Positions 36,860 through 47,507 of a stretch of 64,000 nucleotides of DNA are shown in pieces. Below the pieces are notes generated by a model. That model was not told the origin of the DNA. It did no database searches and saw only the letters and a list, made by a program, of their open reading frames with translations. The stretch covers positions 372,001-436,000 of the forward strand of contig NW_026732296.1 in the NCBI RefSeq assembly GCF_028476545.1. Direction: 5' to 3'. Every line of letters starts with the position of its first letter. Positions within the stretch are counted from its first letter, which is position 1. Source of the DNA: Physella acuta (lineage: Eukaryota; Mollusca; Gastropoda; Physidae). A program made the translations under genes and the position numbers.

Positions 36860-38180
36860 ACCTTCACGCCCTAATTGGCCCCGGCATTTGCCCCCCCCCC
36901 CCTACCCCACAACCCGTTACAAACAAACAACCCACCATCGTTAATGTCAAATGTATACAACCCTTTTGGGTCGCAGTGGCTGACAAGACCTCCCAAGGTA
37001 ACAAAAGCTCCCTGCTACAGTTTAAAAAAAAACCTATCTGAAAGCGTTGTGCCCCGTCCACTTTATCAACTTAGGGGAGATGACACGGGGTCTTCGAGGC
37101 CACCAGGGGGACATAACTCTAGCGACGTCAAGTGTCGTAACTGGTACGTCTGGCTCGAGTCGGCATGGGGGGAGGAGCTACGGTGACAGGGTGGATGGTG
37201 ACAAGGGGAGGGGGGGGGGGGTCCGGGTTCGAAACTATCTTGAAAAAATATTTTTGTTTGTTTCTATTTTAAGGTTTTATTACTTTTTTTTCGGGGTTTA
37301 GATAATCCACAACCTGTAACGTATCTTAGACCTGACTAATTAGTGACTAATTATAATTTTTTTTTTACATTTGCCGAAAGTAAAATTAAATATGAACTAA
37401 AACCCTGCAAGAATTGATGACGTAGTGCACACAACGTGATGACGTGGAGCGCACGGCTGTGCCACCACAACATGACCAGGATTTATGGGCCTCAGTGTGT
37501 CTCTGTTATATGGCTGGGGATTAAAGTAGCGACGTGCGGAGAATGGCATGGCAGTCTCAAGCACCGAGGGGAAAAAAAATTCCACGCAGTAGACTGCCAA
37601 CATGGCTGACACTAAATAGGCTGGTTTTTTTTTTTTTTTTTTTTTAATTGTGTCAACAGTGGTCATTTACAGCTAATATAACAGAAAAAAGGTGTTCATT
37701 TCAAATTTTGTTTGAAATTTATAAATAACTGATTAAAAAAAAAACTGCACAAAAAAAAAACCGCATTAAAAAAAAAAAAAAAAACAAACAAACAACAAAA
37801 AAATTGTTTAAAAACACTATAAATAAGAGAAAATTTTTAAATTCAAACGACCTAAAATATATTTTTCTTGTTTTTCAGTAATTTTGACAAATAAGTCAAA
37901 GTTCAGGGCTATTCAGGCTACATACTACGGGCCGAACGAGTCTCTTGAGATCATCCAATGTCTACCTCGCAATGAAAATTCTACCATTTTATTTGCTTTA
38001 AAAAGTTAAGTCTAGAACGTCAAGGTATATATAAAAAATTCAGGAAAAACATATATTAAAACAATTATATAGGTTTAATTGTATTGTTGAATATAGTTTT
38101 TTTTCAGACATTTTTCTCCGAAAAAAAGGAGGGGGGGGGGTGAATGCCTGAAAGAAACACTTGTTTAATATATATACAAA
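36860..38180. other. intron; unique GC-balanced blocks
   Basis: The blocks at 36960-37190 and 37410-37620 are unique and richer in GC than the flanks. The first contains GCCACCAGGGGGACA at 37099-37113. There is a poly-T run at 37627-37646 and a MITE fragment with TCAGACATTTTTCTCCG near 38105. No exon recognised. Confidence 0.45.
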
Positions 38181-38197
38181 TATATAAATAAATAAAT

Positions 38198-38198
38198 A

Positions 38199-38252
<54 letters not shown>
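38198..38252. repeat. (AT)n microsatellite
   Basis: AT dinucleotides after an AAAT run. Confidence 0.95.
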
Positions 38253-39951
38253 GTTTTATTATGTTAAATATAAACTTCAATTTTGGCAGATCACATTTGT
38301 ATTTTGTCGGCCACAGGGAGACAATGACCTAACAACTAATGTGATTGTTTAAACAGGGGAATCAACTTAATATTAATTTTCAAGTACCTCTATTAATTTT
38401 GCAAAATGTATCTTACATATATTGCTGTTAATATGTTTGTCGATTTACTAATATAATAAGCATTGAAAGAAAATTATTGGCAATATTTTGAAGTATTTGA
38501 AATATTGAATAAAATATTTTGTTATATGCAAAAATTAAAACCATTTAAAGTATGTCATTACCATTTTTTAAAAATATTTGACAGATAATTAATTGACTAC
38601 TATATTGAGATGTAGGCCTACTTGGTTTTATTCAAATATCTTTGGTCCATATCCAATTTAACTCCTTCACCATTATTTAAGTTATTATTAACCTATCAAT
38701 TGTAGTTAAATTTTGTTACTGTCAATATGGAGTAATTTGTTTTATGGAAAATAAATATTTAAAACAAATAATTTTTTTTGGTATACAGCTATTTCTTTTC
38801 TTCTTTTGATTTTAAAGGAAGATGAAAAAAATATTTTTATTTACAATCGTACAGAAAGAAATGTTAGCATAATAATTTATCGTCATCTCCATCTTAACAT
38901 ACCTTCCAAGGTAAAACCTCCCCCGCCCCCAGTATTATGTAATCCCTAAATTGTCAACGTCCGGTCAGCAGAAATGTTTCCAGAAATCCAAAAAATATTA
39001 GCCCTAAGACGTATTGGGTACAAAGACAATATACACTAACACTACATTACAGTTTTATACTGATTTAATTAAATGGATTCTTCAATGTCCACTGCCTCTA
39101 TAATTAGTTTACTGTTTGAGCCTTCATGATATATACATGAAATTAAACGTTTTATAAAATGAATAAATATACCTTCGTAAACTAATGAAGGTACATGTCA
39201 GAAAGCAGTATTAAAATTGTAAATCTGTACCAGTAGTAATGATGGCAACTAATATAAAAGCTTTATAAGGAGGCAAGGCAAAGTGAGGCTGAAATTTACA
39301 AATTTCAAGCAAAAAAAAAAATCAATTAGAAAAAATCCAGAACCGTGCTTTTGTGTGTATACGTGTTTGTCTGAATCATGTACAGAGCAGATTATAAAAA
39401 GGGTATTATGTATAGATAGTAAGATGGTGGATACTTCGACAACCGTATCCACATTGAAGCTGGAGACTTCAGAAAGTATGGGTATCCCCACTTTCGATAA
39501 ACCTTAAACATCGCCACCCAGTTAGATCAAGTACTTCAGCACTCAACAGTATTAAATATTCTAGCGCTATTCATCTTTTTCTAAACACATGTCAACCGAA
39601 ATAGTAACAAGCAAACAAACAAACAGAAAAAAACAAAACAACAACACCTAAAAACAAAATAAAGCCAGATATTTGTCAGCATGACCAACCAGCAACGTAA
39701 ATTTTCGAGTTGCCACCGTGGACTAATAGCGCCAGTCCGACCTCGGCAGGGTTTACTGTAGGCTCATTAATTAACTGGACTTGATATTTTATAGCTCTAT
39801 ACCAGGTGAACCCGTCCAGGGGCGGAAACGAATTATTTAACCGTGCCTAGTCATCATCACCCATCTACCTTTAGCCTGGGAGAAATACATATCTCGTTCG
39901 GCCGTGTAGAGTTAGTTTCACTTTTTTTTCACACAATTATTTTACTCGGGA
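38253..39951. other. intron, AT-rich; unique block 39660-39930
   Basis: It is mostly AT-rich with no element recognised. The stretch 39660-39930 is more balanced and holds TCATTAATTAACTGG and a GACCTCGGCAGGG segment. No exon. Confidence 0.45.
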
Positions 39952-39960
39952 AATTAAATA

Positions 39961-40288
39961 CGAAGTGTCTACTCGGAATAAGATTTTTCGGCAAAAGATA
40001 GTTCTGCGCATGCGCAGTGACCTATGGCTAGGGTTAGGGCTAGAATGAGGGTTAGGGGTAGGATTAGGGATAGGGTTAGGGTTAGGGTTAGGGATAGGAT
40101 TAGGGCTAGGGTTAGGGATAGGATTAGGGATAGGGTTAAGGATAGGATTAGGGTTGGTATTAGGGTTCTGCGGTTGTAAACACACGCATGCGCAGTACCA
40201 TCGAAAACATCGCCGCTAAGGCAAGTCGTAGTTTCTCTCCATTGCGCATGCGTATCGCATGCGTATCTTATTCCGACTAGAATCGGCC
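39961..40288. mobile_element. TIR element carrying telomere-like repeats
   Basis: The inverted ends share TCGGAATAAGAT, with partial matches further out over about 24 bp. 9-bp direct repeats AATTAAATA lie at 39952-39960 and 40289-40297. Inside are TTAGGG-type repeats at about 40026-40170, bracketed by CTGCGCATGCGCAG (40004-40017), ACGCATGCGCAG (40184-40195) and TTGCGCATGCGTA (40242-40254). It is non-coding. Confidence 0.7.
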
Positions 40289-40299
40289 AATTAAATAAC

Positions 40300-40940
40300 T
40301 CATAAAAACGTTGCTAAAAATACATTCTTAAGCGTGTATAAAAATAAAGAAATTATATAAATATAATAACTAACTACTATTTATTAAACTATAAATACAA
40401 GCGTTGGTCGTTCATATATTATTTTAATAAGGGTATTCTGTTGCAGATAGGGGTCGGCGTGGTCGAGTCGGTAAAGCTCATGGTTGCTAAACCGAACAGT
40501 CTCGAGTTCGAACCCTCGGGCAGATGAGGTTCGTTAGCTGGGGACAGCCACTCTTCCAGGAGAGACAACCTCCAAAATCAAACAACTGCTGCCTTGTAAT
40601 AGCGTGTTCTTGGTTGGACAAAGCTATGGAAGCAAATCCAAAATTAAAAGCAGGCTGAAATCGGAGTCAATGGCCTCAATGGCGCATAACCAGTTGACAC
40701 GTAATGGTCGAGTCGGCAAAAGCTCATGGTTGATAAATTCGAAAAAAGTCTCGAGTTCAAACCCTCTGGCAGATAAGGCTCGATCCCTCCCAACTCTAAA
40801 AGTTAAGAACGAAGAAGAAGAAGAAATTGCAGATAAACAATATAATTTTCTCGCTTGTTGCAGTATTTTTAAACGAGCCGACCCGCAGCGTATCATACGC
40901 CGCTATTTAGTTGTTTTATTTTCTACTTTTCAGTAATTCA
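40300..40940. mobile_element. foldback element, third locus, interrupted by a SINE
   Basis: The left part (CTACTATTTATTAAACTATA, then CAAGCGTTGGTCG) and the right part (GACCCGCAG, then TTTTATTTTCTACTTTTCAG) resemble the arms at 29063-29293. They are shorter and more diverged. The SINE at 40450-40826 lies between them. Confidence 0.6.
40450..40826 (+). mobile_element. SINE with two tRNA-like heads and target duplication
   Basis: Perfect 9-bp flanks TTGCAGATA lie at 40441-40449 and 40827-40835. A first tRNA-like head (GGCGTGGTCGAGTCGG, then TCGAGTTCGAACCC) is followed by CAAACAACTGCTGCCTTGTA. A second, similar head (ATGGTCGAGTCGGC, then TCGAGTTCAAACCC) follows near 40705-40775. The tail is AAGAAGAAGAAGAAA. 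Related fragments lie at 35290 and 46436. Confidence 0.88.
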
Positions 40941-40997
40941 TAATTTGTGAATTCGACAGTACCAATGCTGCCACTGAAAATATTTGCTTTAAAACAC

Positions 40998-41063
40998 TAC
41001 CCCCCCCCCCCTTTTCCCCTAACCCCAACCCTACCCCCTCCCCCCCCCCCCCCCCCCCCCCGT
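40998..41063. repeat. C-run tract
   Basis: Two long homopolymer C runs (about 10 and 20 bases) with CCCTA/CCCCAACC words between them, abutting dispersed repeat copy B. Confidence 0.9.
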
Positions 41064-41335
41064 GAAAGCAGCCTCCTCAGTTATTTCTTAGTTACCTCCT
41101 GTAAGTTTAAAATCGAACTAAATTATCTGCCCCTAATAGAAACCCGGCTCTACGGCTCTACGATTTGTAAACATTTAGCTTTGTAAACATTTAGCGTAAC
41201 CACAGCTCACCAGACAATGTGGGGGTGGGGTGGGGGTGGTAGTGATAGTGATAGAGAGAAAGAGAGAGGACTGCAAGGGGGCGCTTGCAGCTTGCTTTCT
41301 ATTGGCTCCCAGAAGAGTATTATATATATAGATGA
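41064..41335 (-). repeat. dispersed repeat copy B, inverted relative to copy A
   Basis: It is the reverse complement of 17948-18198, including CGTGAAAGCAGCCTCCTC, AACTAAATTATCTGCCCC, GCGCTTGCAGCTTG and GGCTCCCAGAAGAG. It too is bounded by a long C/G run. Confidence 0.75.
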
Positions 41336-41489
41336 TTAGATTACGAAGCGTTTGTGGTCAATTTATCTCATTCCCCGTTTTCAACCCTACCTCTCTCATT
41401 CCTTCTTTTCACTCCCGTCCCTTTCATTCTCCCTTTTTACTCTCATCTGAGATTTCTCTGTTTTCACTCCCATTTTCTATTCCCTCAAT

Positions 41490-41878
41490 TCACTCCCATC
41501 TCTCTCACTCTACCATACATTCCCCCTATCCTCTCCCACTCTGTATTCCCTCTATACACTCCCTCTCTTTATTCCCTCTATCCACTCCCACTCTTTATTC
41601 CCCCTATCCACTCCCACTCTTTATTCCCTATATACACTCCCACTCTTTATTCCCTCTATCCACTCCCACTCTTTATTCCCACTATCCTCTCCCACTCTGT
41701 ATTCCCTCTATACACTCCCTCTCTTTATTCCCTCTATCCACTCCCACTCTTTATTCCCCCTATCCACTCCCACTCTTTATTCCCTATATACACTCCCTCT
41801 CTTTATTCCCTCTATCCACTCCCACTCTTTATTCCCCTTATACACTCCCACTCTGTATTCCCTCTATTCCCTCCCTCT
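41490..41878 (+). repeat. minisatellite abutting an irx splice donor
   Basis: The units contain CCACTCCCACTCTTTATTCC and CCTCTATA-type variants, about 30 bp each. The array ends about six bases from the GTAAGG donor of the exon at 41885. On the transcribed strand it is rich in GGGAGTGG and GAGGG. The 250-260 codon plus-strand frames are by-products. Confidence 0.93.
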
Positions 41879-41884
41879 CCTTAC

Positions 41885-42080
41885 CTCTGTCGCAGCTTTT
41901 CTTCTCATCTTTGGGCGACTTTCCTCCCTCGTTTTCCTCGTCGCTCTCAGCATTATCTCCCTTTTCCTTGCTGTCGTCGTCATCGGCGTCGTCGTTGTCG
42001 CCTGGTTTGTTCCGGGGTGACCAGGTCATCTTGTTCTCCTTCTTCAGCCTCCTTCTGGCGTTGGCGAACCACGTGGACAC
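41885..42080 (-). CDS. irx: irx, sixth coding exon: recognition helix and acidic tail
   Basis: The exon encodes 65 codons plus one base. It opens with [17 protein letters not shown], the third (recognition) helix of the homeodomain. WFANAR carries the invariant Trp, Phe, Asn51 and Arg, with alanine at position 50, as is typical of the Iroquois class. An acidic stretch rich in Asp and Glu follows ([10 protein letters not shown], then ESDEENEGG), as in family members, and the exon ends KDEKKSCDR. The acceptor is preceded by a pyrimidine-rich tract ending CCCCAG; the donor is AG/GTAAGG. A minisatellite begins only about 6 bases past the donor. Its minus-strand reading is rich in GGG and GAGGG. 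Confidence 0.97.
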
Positions 42081-42116
42081 CTGGGGTGAGGGGTGGGGGA
42101 GAGAAGCAGGCACGTG

Positions 42117-42335
42117 ATTAGTGGTCGGATGGTAGCGCACACGACTGCTAACACAGAAGTCTGGGGTTCGGTTCTCTGGCTAGAGCTCAAATAACGAGCT
42201 CAGCAGTCTGGAACTCGTGGAAGTGAATACAGCTGGACAAAATGCTAACCATACAATTCATTCATATACCAAGATGAAAGAAACACATGAACTCTACTTC
42301 ATCTGTAAAAGGAAAGTAGTGTGTACATTTTCAAA
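42117..42335 (+). mobile_element. tRNA-derived SINE
   Basis: The head TTAGTGGTCGGATGGTAGCG and B-box-like GGGGTTCGGTTCTC lead to a 3' part with TTCATATACCAAGATGAAAG, then ACACATGAACTCTACTTCAT. Same family as 56075. Confidence 0.65.
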
Positions 42336-42351
42336 AATAAAACCGAGCCGT

Positions 42352-42490
42352 TTCTTCATACACAGAAATACATAAAAAATAAATCAGGAACTAGGTTCAA
42401 TTTTCTACATAGAAATACATGTAATAAATCAGGAACAAGGTTCAACTTTCTACACAGAAATACATGAAATAAATCAGGTACTAAGTTATT
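42352..42490 (+). repeat. 46-bp tandem repeat, three units
   Basis: Units contain CAGAAATACAT, AATAAATCAGGAAC and GGTTCAA. Confidence 0.9.
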
Positions 42491-43104
42491 ATGAGAACCA
42501 ATTTTAGTTTCTGACTGAAACGCGAACTTATTAAATACCACGAACAAATCAACTCTGAGCAAAGATTGAATTAAAAACAGAAACAGATGAAGTCACACAT
42601 GCCAAGATACAATGCTTCCATTTCAAACAAAACGTTTCACCGATCCCGTTAAAAAAATTGTTTGTGCTGATTTTCTCTCATACTGACACTGCATTTTATA
42701 TTGTTGTTTTTAAATTATTAAACTCATTTTTTATGGTAATTATTATTAGTCGTTATTATTTATATCAAGCTCTCAAGATGTATGCCGAGGTCTTTAAAAC
42801 AAATACACTCAACTTCATCTGCTTGGGCAAGAACGGGAAAAGATGACAATAATTGAGCTACATCACATATAACGTAAAATTATTGTTTTTTATTATTAAT
42901 TTGTTATCTTTTTAAAAAGATGGATTATACATAAAAGCTGGCCTAGTTTTCAATATTTACCACTTTCCACCTTTGTTTAAACTAAACATTAGGTGATAAG
43001 TGACACTTGATTTAATAAATGTGCTGAACTTTTAGAGATGATAGGAATACCTCTGGTCCTTGATTGCTTAAAATATTGGACTCGATTTTAGCATGAAACG
43101 AACA
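42491..43104. other. irx intron, AT-rich, nothing recognised
   Basis: No element or exon seen. Confidence 0.5.
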
Positions 43105-43111
43105 ATAAGGG

Positions 43112-43437
43112 TCTCAAGCCTTATTCTGCGGCTCGTGGGCAGACAGTGAAGACTTCTTGATCCGTATTCTGCGGCTCGTGGGCCTATGGTGAAGACTTTT
43201 TGAGCCGTATTCTGCGGCTCGTGGGCCTATGGTGAAGACTTTTTGAGCCGTATTCTGCGGCTCGTGGGCCTATGGTGAAGACTTCTTGAGCCGTATTCTG
43301 CGGCTCGTGGGCCTATAGTGAAGACTTCTTGAGCCGTATTCTGCAGCTCGTGGGCCTATAGTGAAGACTTCTTGAGCCGTATTCTGCAGCTCGTGGGCCT
43401 ATAGTGAAGACTTCTTGAGCCGTATTCTGCGGCTGAT
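43112..43437 (+). repeat. 43-bp tandem array near the homeobox exon
   Basis: About 7.5 units containing GCCGTATTCTGCGGCTCGTG, then GGCCTATGGTGAAGACTTCT. It ends 59 bases from the donor of the exon at 43497. Confidence 0.95.
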
Positions 43438-43496
43438 GAGTTAAAAAGTTTTGGATGGCTACGGTTTTTGTTTTTTTTAAAGTTTACATAACTCAC

Positions 43497-43659
43497 CTGT
43501 GTCAAGGTCATCTTGGTGATGATGGCCAACATGATCTTCTCCCCCTTGGTGGGGTACGGGTTTTTCCGATGCTCATACAGCCAGGCTTTGAGAGTATTTG
43601 TGTTTTCTCGTGTGGCGTTTTTCCGCCGCGCGGCGCTGTTGATGTCCATACCTCCGTAT
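43497..43659 (-). CDS. irx: irx, fifth coding exon: TALE homeodomain, first two thirds
   Basis: The exon encodes 54 codons after one base completing a Gly codon. It carries [19 protein letters not shown], then helix 1 ([16 protein letters not shown]), with the NPYP insertion that defines the three-amino-acid-loop-extension class. Helix 2 ([17 protein letters not shown]) ends exactly at the CAG/GTGAGT donor, the junction I recall for Iroquois genes. The sequence is essentially the family consensus, so the assignment to Iroquois rather than Meis, Pbx or Mkx is secure. Iroquois factors are nuclear DNA-binding regulators of patterning and neural development. Which paralogue this is cannot be decided without a tree. 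A 43-bp tandem array starts 59 bases past the donor. Confidence 0.98.
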
Positions 43660-43877
43660 CTGAGATGATTACAAACAAGATGGTATACTTGTATAGGAGG
43701 AAAGTGTGATAAGATACATTTTGATAATCGTTGCTGGAGTTTAGTTTTGTTTGGCCAGTTTAGAATTATAATACACAGCGAAGTATGGTTGAACAAAAAC
43801 GTTGTTAGATGACGATCAGAGAAATAATTTTCGTCAACTACACACGTAACACACGCACACATACACACGCATATTTA

Positions 43878-43925
43878 TATTTATATATATATATATAAAT
43901 ACAACTTATATATATATATATAAGT

Positions 43926-44000
<75 letters not shown>

Positions 44001-44013
44001 TATATATATATAC
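43878..44013. repeat. (AT)n microsatellite with palindrome
   Basis: AT repeats around an ACAACTTATATA/TATATAAGTTGT palindrome at 43902-43931. Confidence 0.95.
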
Positions 44014-44907
44014 TATAAATAATTCTGAATGATTCAAAAAACGTTCTGAGCTAATTTGTTTATTTAAAAAAATTCTATTTTCGTAATAGCGCAAATAAAC
44101 TAATCTCCAAATGCAATCGATTGATTCATTGCACTAATCGATAACACAGCGTATCGATACATCATTGATCAACCTCAGAAATCATAATCGCAGGTTTTTA
44201 ATCGATCCTTGAATAGGAATCAAGTAGTCGGGTTGCTAAACAACTGATAATCAACAAGTTTAATAACGCAATGCGCGTGATTTATATAAGTGTACATATT
44301 TATGAGAGTTTAAAGACAAATGAGCAGTCGTTTAAATTTTAGATCTGGTGTTGCCAAAGTTTACACTAACGTGTCTAGGACTTGATACAGGCATCAATAT
44401 TATTTAACGCTGCCTAGTTTTAAATTTGGTTGACTGTACATCATTTTACTCACACGTGTTTCAGAGTAGACTACTACTGATAAAGAGTGTAAAATAAAAA
44501 TAACATATGAACAATGATTACAACCCCCATAGGTTAAGATGATATATTTTACGAGTTGATTAAAAACGTCAAAATTTCCACGATTTGCCACTAAAACAAA
44601 ATACAGCATTAGCCGGGGATTAGAAAAACTCTAAAGAAACTAAAGAGGACGGAGAGGGTAAGAGATGTACTTATTTCTTCAAACAGTTGAAAGAATAAAG
44701 ATGCATGTAAAGCATTCGAAATTTAATTTGATCATTTTTATAATTATCATTAGGGCAGGTTTAAGAATTTGTAGAAATTTGTATTTCAGAAAAATGATAA
44801 AATAATAACATAATTTTAGATCATTATCAGATCATTTGTTTTATGTAACAACAAACATATAGAGGGCTATTCCATCAGTGATAACATGAACTCTTCAGTG
44901 AGTGTTC

Positions 44908-44951
<44 letters not shown>

Positions 44952-45100
44952 GTGCGCATATGATATAAGATTATATGCAAACAATTTAAAGCAGAATGTA
45001 TAAAACATCACGAACAATCGACATCCACAAAACGTAAGGTATAAAACATCACTGACAGCGGTAGAACAACAAAACATAACCTAATATATATATATATATT
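44014..45100. other. irx intron, AT-rich
   Basis: A TG/CG microsatellite lies at 44909-44955. Nothing else was recognised. Confidence 0.55.
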
Positions 45101-45107
45101 AACTTAC

Positions 45108-45220
45108 CCATTAGAATATGGATACGGTGCCATGTTTGTTGGATCGTATGGGTAACATCCAGGAGGTTGGCCTATACTTCTCCACGTCTCACCCGCCTCC
45201 TTTAGCTCGTATGGAGAGTT
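45108..45220 (-). CDS. irx: irx, fourth coding exon: region before the homeodomain
   Basis: The exon is 113 nt: 37 codons in phase 0 plus two bases of a Gly codon. The protein begins NSPYELKEAGETWRSIG and ends in a CYPYDPTNMAPYPYSNG segment. It matches the Iroquois region just ahead of the homeodomain (YELKE-type motif, then YPYDP). The acceptor reads CTTTCAG followed by AACTCTCCATAC; the donor is GTAAGT at 45107-45102. The acceptor and the first 12 exon bases are part of a tandem array that continues about 550 bp upstream into the intron, so several copies of the acceptor lie upstream of the true one. The phases on both sides fit the neighbouring exons exactly. Confidence 0.93.
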
Positions 45221-45765
45221 CTGAAAGAGTTGTCGAACATAAATTAATGGGTTTTTATGAAGAGTTTAATGGTCGAACATTAATTGATGGCTTTGTATTG
45301 AGATTTCTAGAACAGTTATCGAACATAAATTAATGGGTTTGTATGGAGAGTTCTAAAAGAGTTGTCGAACATGAATTAATGGGTTTATATAGAGAGTTCT
45401 AAAAGAGTTGTCGAGCATGAATTAATGGGTTTATATAGAGAGTTCTGAAAGAGTTGCCGAACATGAATTAATGAATTTGTATGGAGAGTTTAATGGTCGA
45501 ACATTAATTGATGGCTTTGTATTGAGATTTCTAGAACAGTTATCGAACATAAATTAATGGGTTTGTATGGAGAGTTCTGAAAGAGTTGTCGGACATGAAT
45601 TAATGGGTTTCTATTGGGAGTTCTGAACGAGTTGTCGAACATGAATTAATAGATCTAGGTTTGTATGGGGAGTTTAGTTGTCGAACATGAATTAATGAGT
45701 TCGTATGAGATTTTATGGAGACTTGGGAAAGAGTTGTCGAATATGAATTAATGGTTGGTACGGGA
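45211..45765 (+). repeat. 46-bp array containing the irx splice acceptor
   Basis: About twelve units built on GGAGAGTTCTGAAAGAGTTG, then TCGAACATGAATTAATGGGT. A shorter variant (GAGTTTAATGGTCGAAC) recurs in the same order (units 1-3 match units 6-8). The first unit includes the acceptor and first 12 bases of the exon at 45220. Confidence 0.95.
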
Positions 45766-47369
45766 CACTGTTATTGATTTCTGGTGAAATTTATCGAGTG
45801 TGAATTACAGTCTTCAATAATTCGAAGTGATCTATTTGATGAAATATGAAGAACAATGGGTATGTAAATGTATCTCTTCTACATGCATTGTAATTCACTA
45901 TCCATTTGTCGTTGTAACAAAAAACAACAACTGTTGAAGTTACACTTTGTTTCAACTACATAAACAGTGAATTCTACATTGAACTATTAATTGCTATTGG
46001 CAAAATATTTAACACAAACTAAAGTTTGCAGAACTTATAAACTTAAGTTCGCAACATTCAAAGATACATTTCTAAATCTGTAATTATTATTATTATTTTA
46101 TTTTTATTTTTGCTTTTTTTATAAAAAGAAAAACTTTCGTATTAAAAACGACGCTTTAAATATTTGAATTAAAATACATGTGTTAGTTTGTAGTAGAAAT
46201 ATATGATAGCATAGCTTTACTTGTAATTTGACGCTTTAAAAAAATAGAAACTGAAAAAAAAAAATTTTTTTTTACAATGAAAGTTTCGGCATTTGGTAAA
46301 CCGGCTTTCGGGTAACCGGCAGTTTGGCAACCGGCATTTAGGCAAACGGTGAATGCACGCCACTCTAAAGGTCGATACTTCCCATGAACTGTTGCAAATA
46401 CAATGCTATAAATATAAAAGCCAGGATAGGTTTGATATCAAGATTCGAGTTCGAACCCACTAGCAGATGAGGCTTGACAGCTGGGGGTAGCAACTCTTCT
46501 AGGAGAGATAACTCCAAAATCAAACAACTGCTGCCTTATAGTTTGTTTTTGGTTGGACAATTAAGAACGCAAAAGAAGAATAAGTTCTATATAATTCTGC
46601 TCTTATAAAAATTATTTGTTGCTATTCACTAATACGTTTTTTGTGTCAAGAGATCAATTAGATAAACTTTAATGAGAGTTTAGAGCTAGATTTTTTTCCC
46701 TGATACTTCGTCCTGTCCATCGGAATAACCCCTCGACCGTACACCAGTAGGTAAATGAGAATTTGAGTTTATTGTTGTATGTCATGCCGTGTCATCCCAT
46801 GTCATCCCTTGGCATCCCACAGCTGGGCTTAAATGTCCGTAGTGACCCCGTCTAAACTAGGCACATAACGGACACATAACGGACACATAACGGACACATA
46901 ACGGACACATAATGGACATTTATAGCCTAGTGAAAGGTGGAGAAATGACCAACGGAGGCCATTACCTTTCGCCCCTAGGTGCCTTAGTGGTCAACAGGTG
47001 ACCGGATAACAAGGGGTTAGGTGTGCTGTTGGGGACGGGATGAGGCGGGGAGATATGAGAGGAGTGGTGGGGGGGGGGAGGTATGAGAGGAGTGGGAGGG
47101 GGAGGGAGATTTGAGAGAAGTAGGGGGGGGCGAGGGAGATATGAGAGCAGTGGGGGCGAGGGAGATATGAGAGGAGGGGGAGGTTAGGAGTGTCTTGAAG
47201 AGGGAAGGAGGTAAAGAATAAAGCCGGATAAAAATTTTATCCTCCGGATTTAAACCTCAGGAGAAACAAAATTCAGCAAAAGCCAAATTTTCAACCAGCT
47301 ATGGACAATTTCAGCCAGCGAGAGAAGGATGATTTCAACGCTCATAGAAGATATTATGATAGCGTAGAT
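45766..47369. other. irx intron, non-coding with small repeats
   Basis: There are short repeats of GGCATTTGGTAAACCGG type at 46285-46350. Five copies of CGGACACATAA lie at 46861-46915, and GAGATATGAGAGGAG words at 47040-47180. The unique block 46920-47030 is GC-balanced. Confidence 0.55.
46436..46590 (+). mobile_element. SINE fragment, relative of 40450
   Basis: It shares TCGAGTTCGAACCCACTAGC, then CCAAAATCAAACAACTGCTG and a AAGAAGAATAAG-like tail. The 5' head is truncated. Confidence 0.75.
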
Positions 47370-47507
47370 CAGTGGCGTAGCGAGGTCGGGTGTCACCCGG
47401 TACGGCAGTTAATGGTGTCACCCCCCCCCCCCCCCCCAGAGGCGTAGCGGCGACCCTTCCCGGGGACAAACTTTCGATTCGCACCCCCACCCCTCGCTAC
47501 GCCTCTG
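47370..47507 (+). mobile_element. hAT-type MITE, CAGTGGCGTAGC family, short copy
   Basis: Starts CAGTGGCGTAGCGAGG and ends GCTACGCCTCTG. The flanks GCGTAGAT and GTGTAGAT match at 7 of 8 positions. At 138 bp it is the shortest copy here. Confidence 0.9.

Noticed and set aside
41332-42121. Plus-strand frames of 255-261 codons
   Set aside because: They lie over the pyrimidine minisatellite and run antisense through the irx exon.
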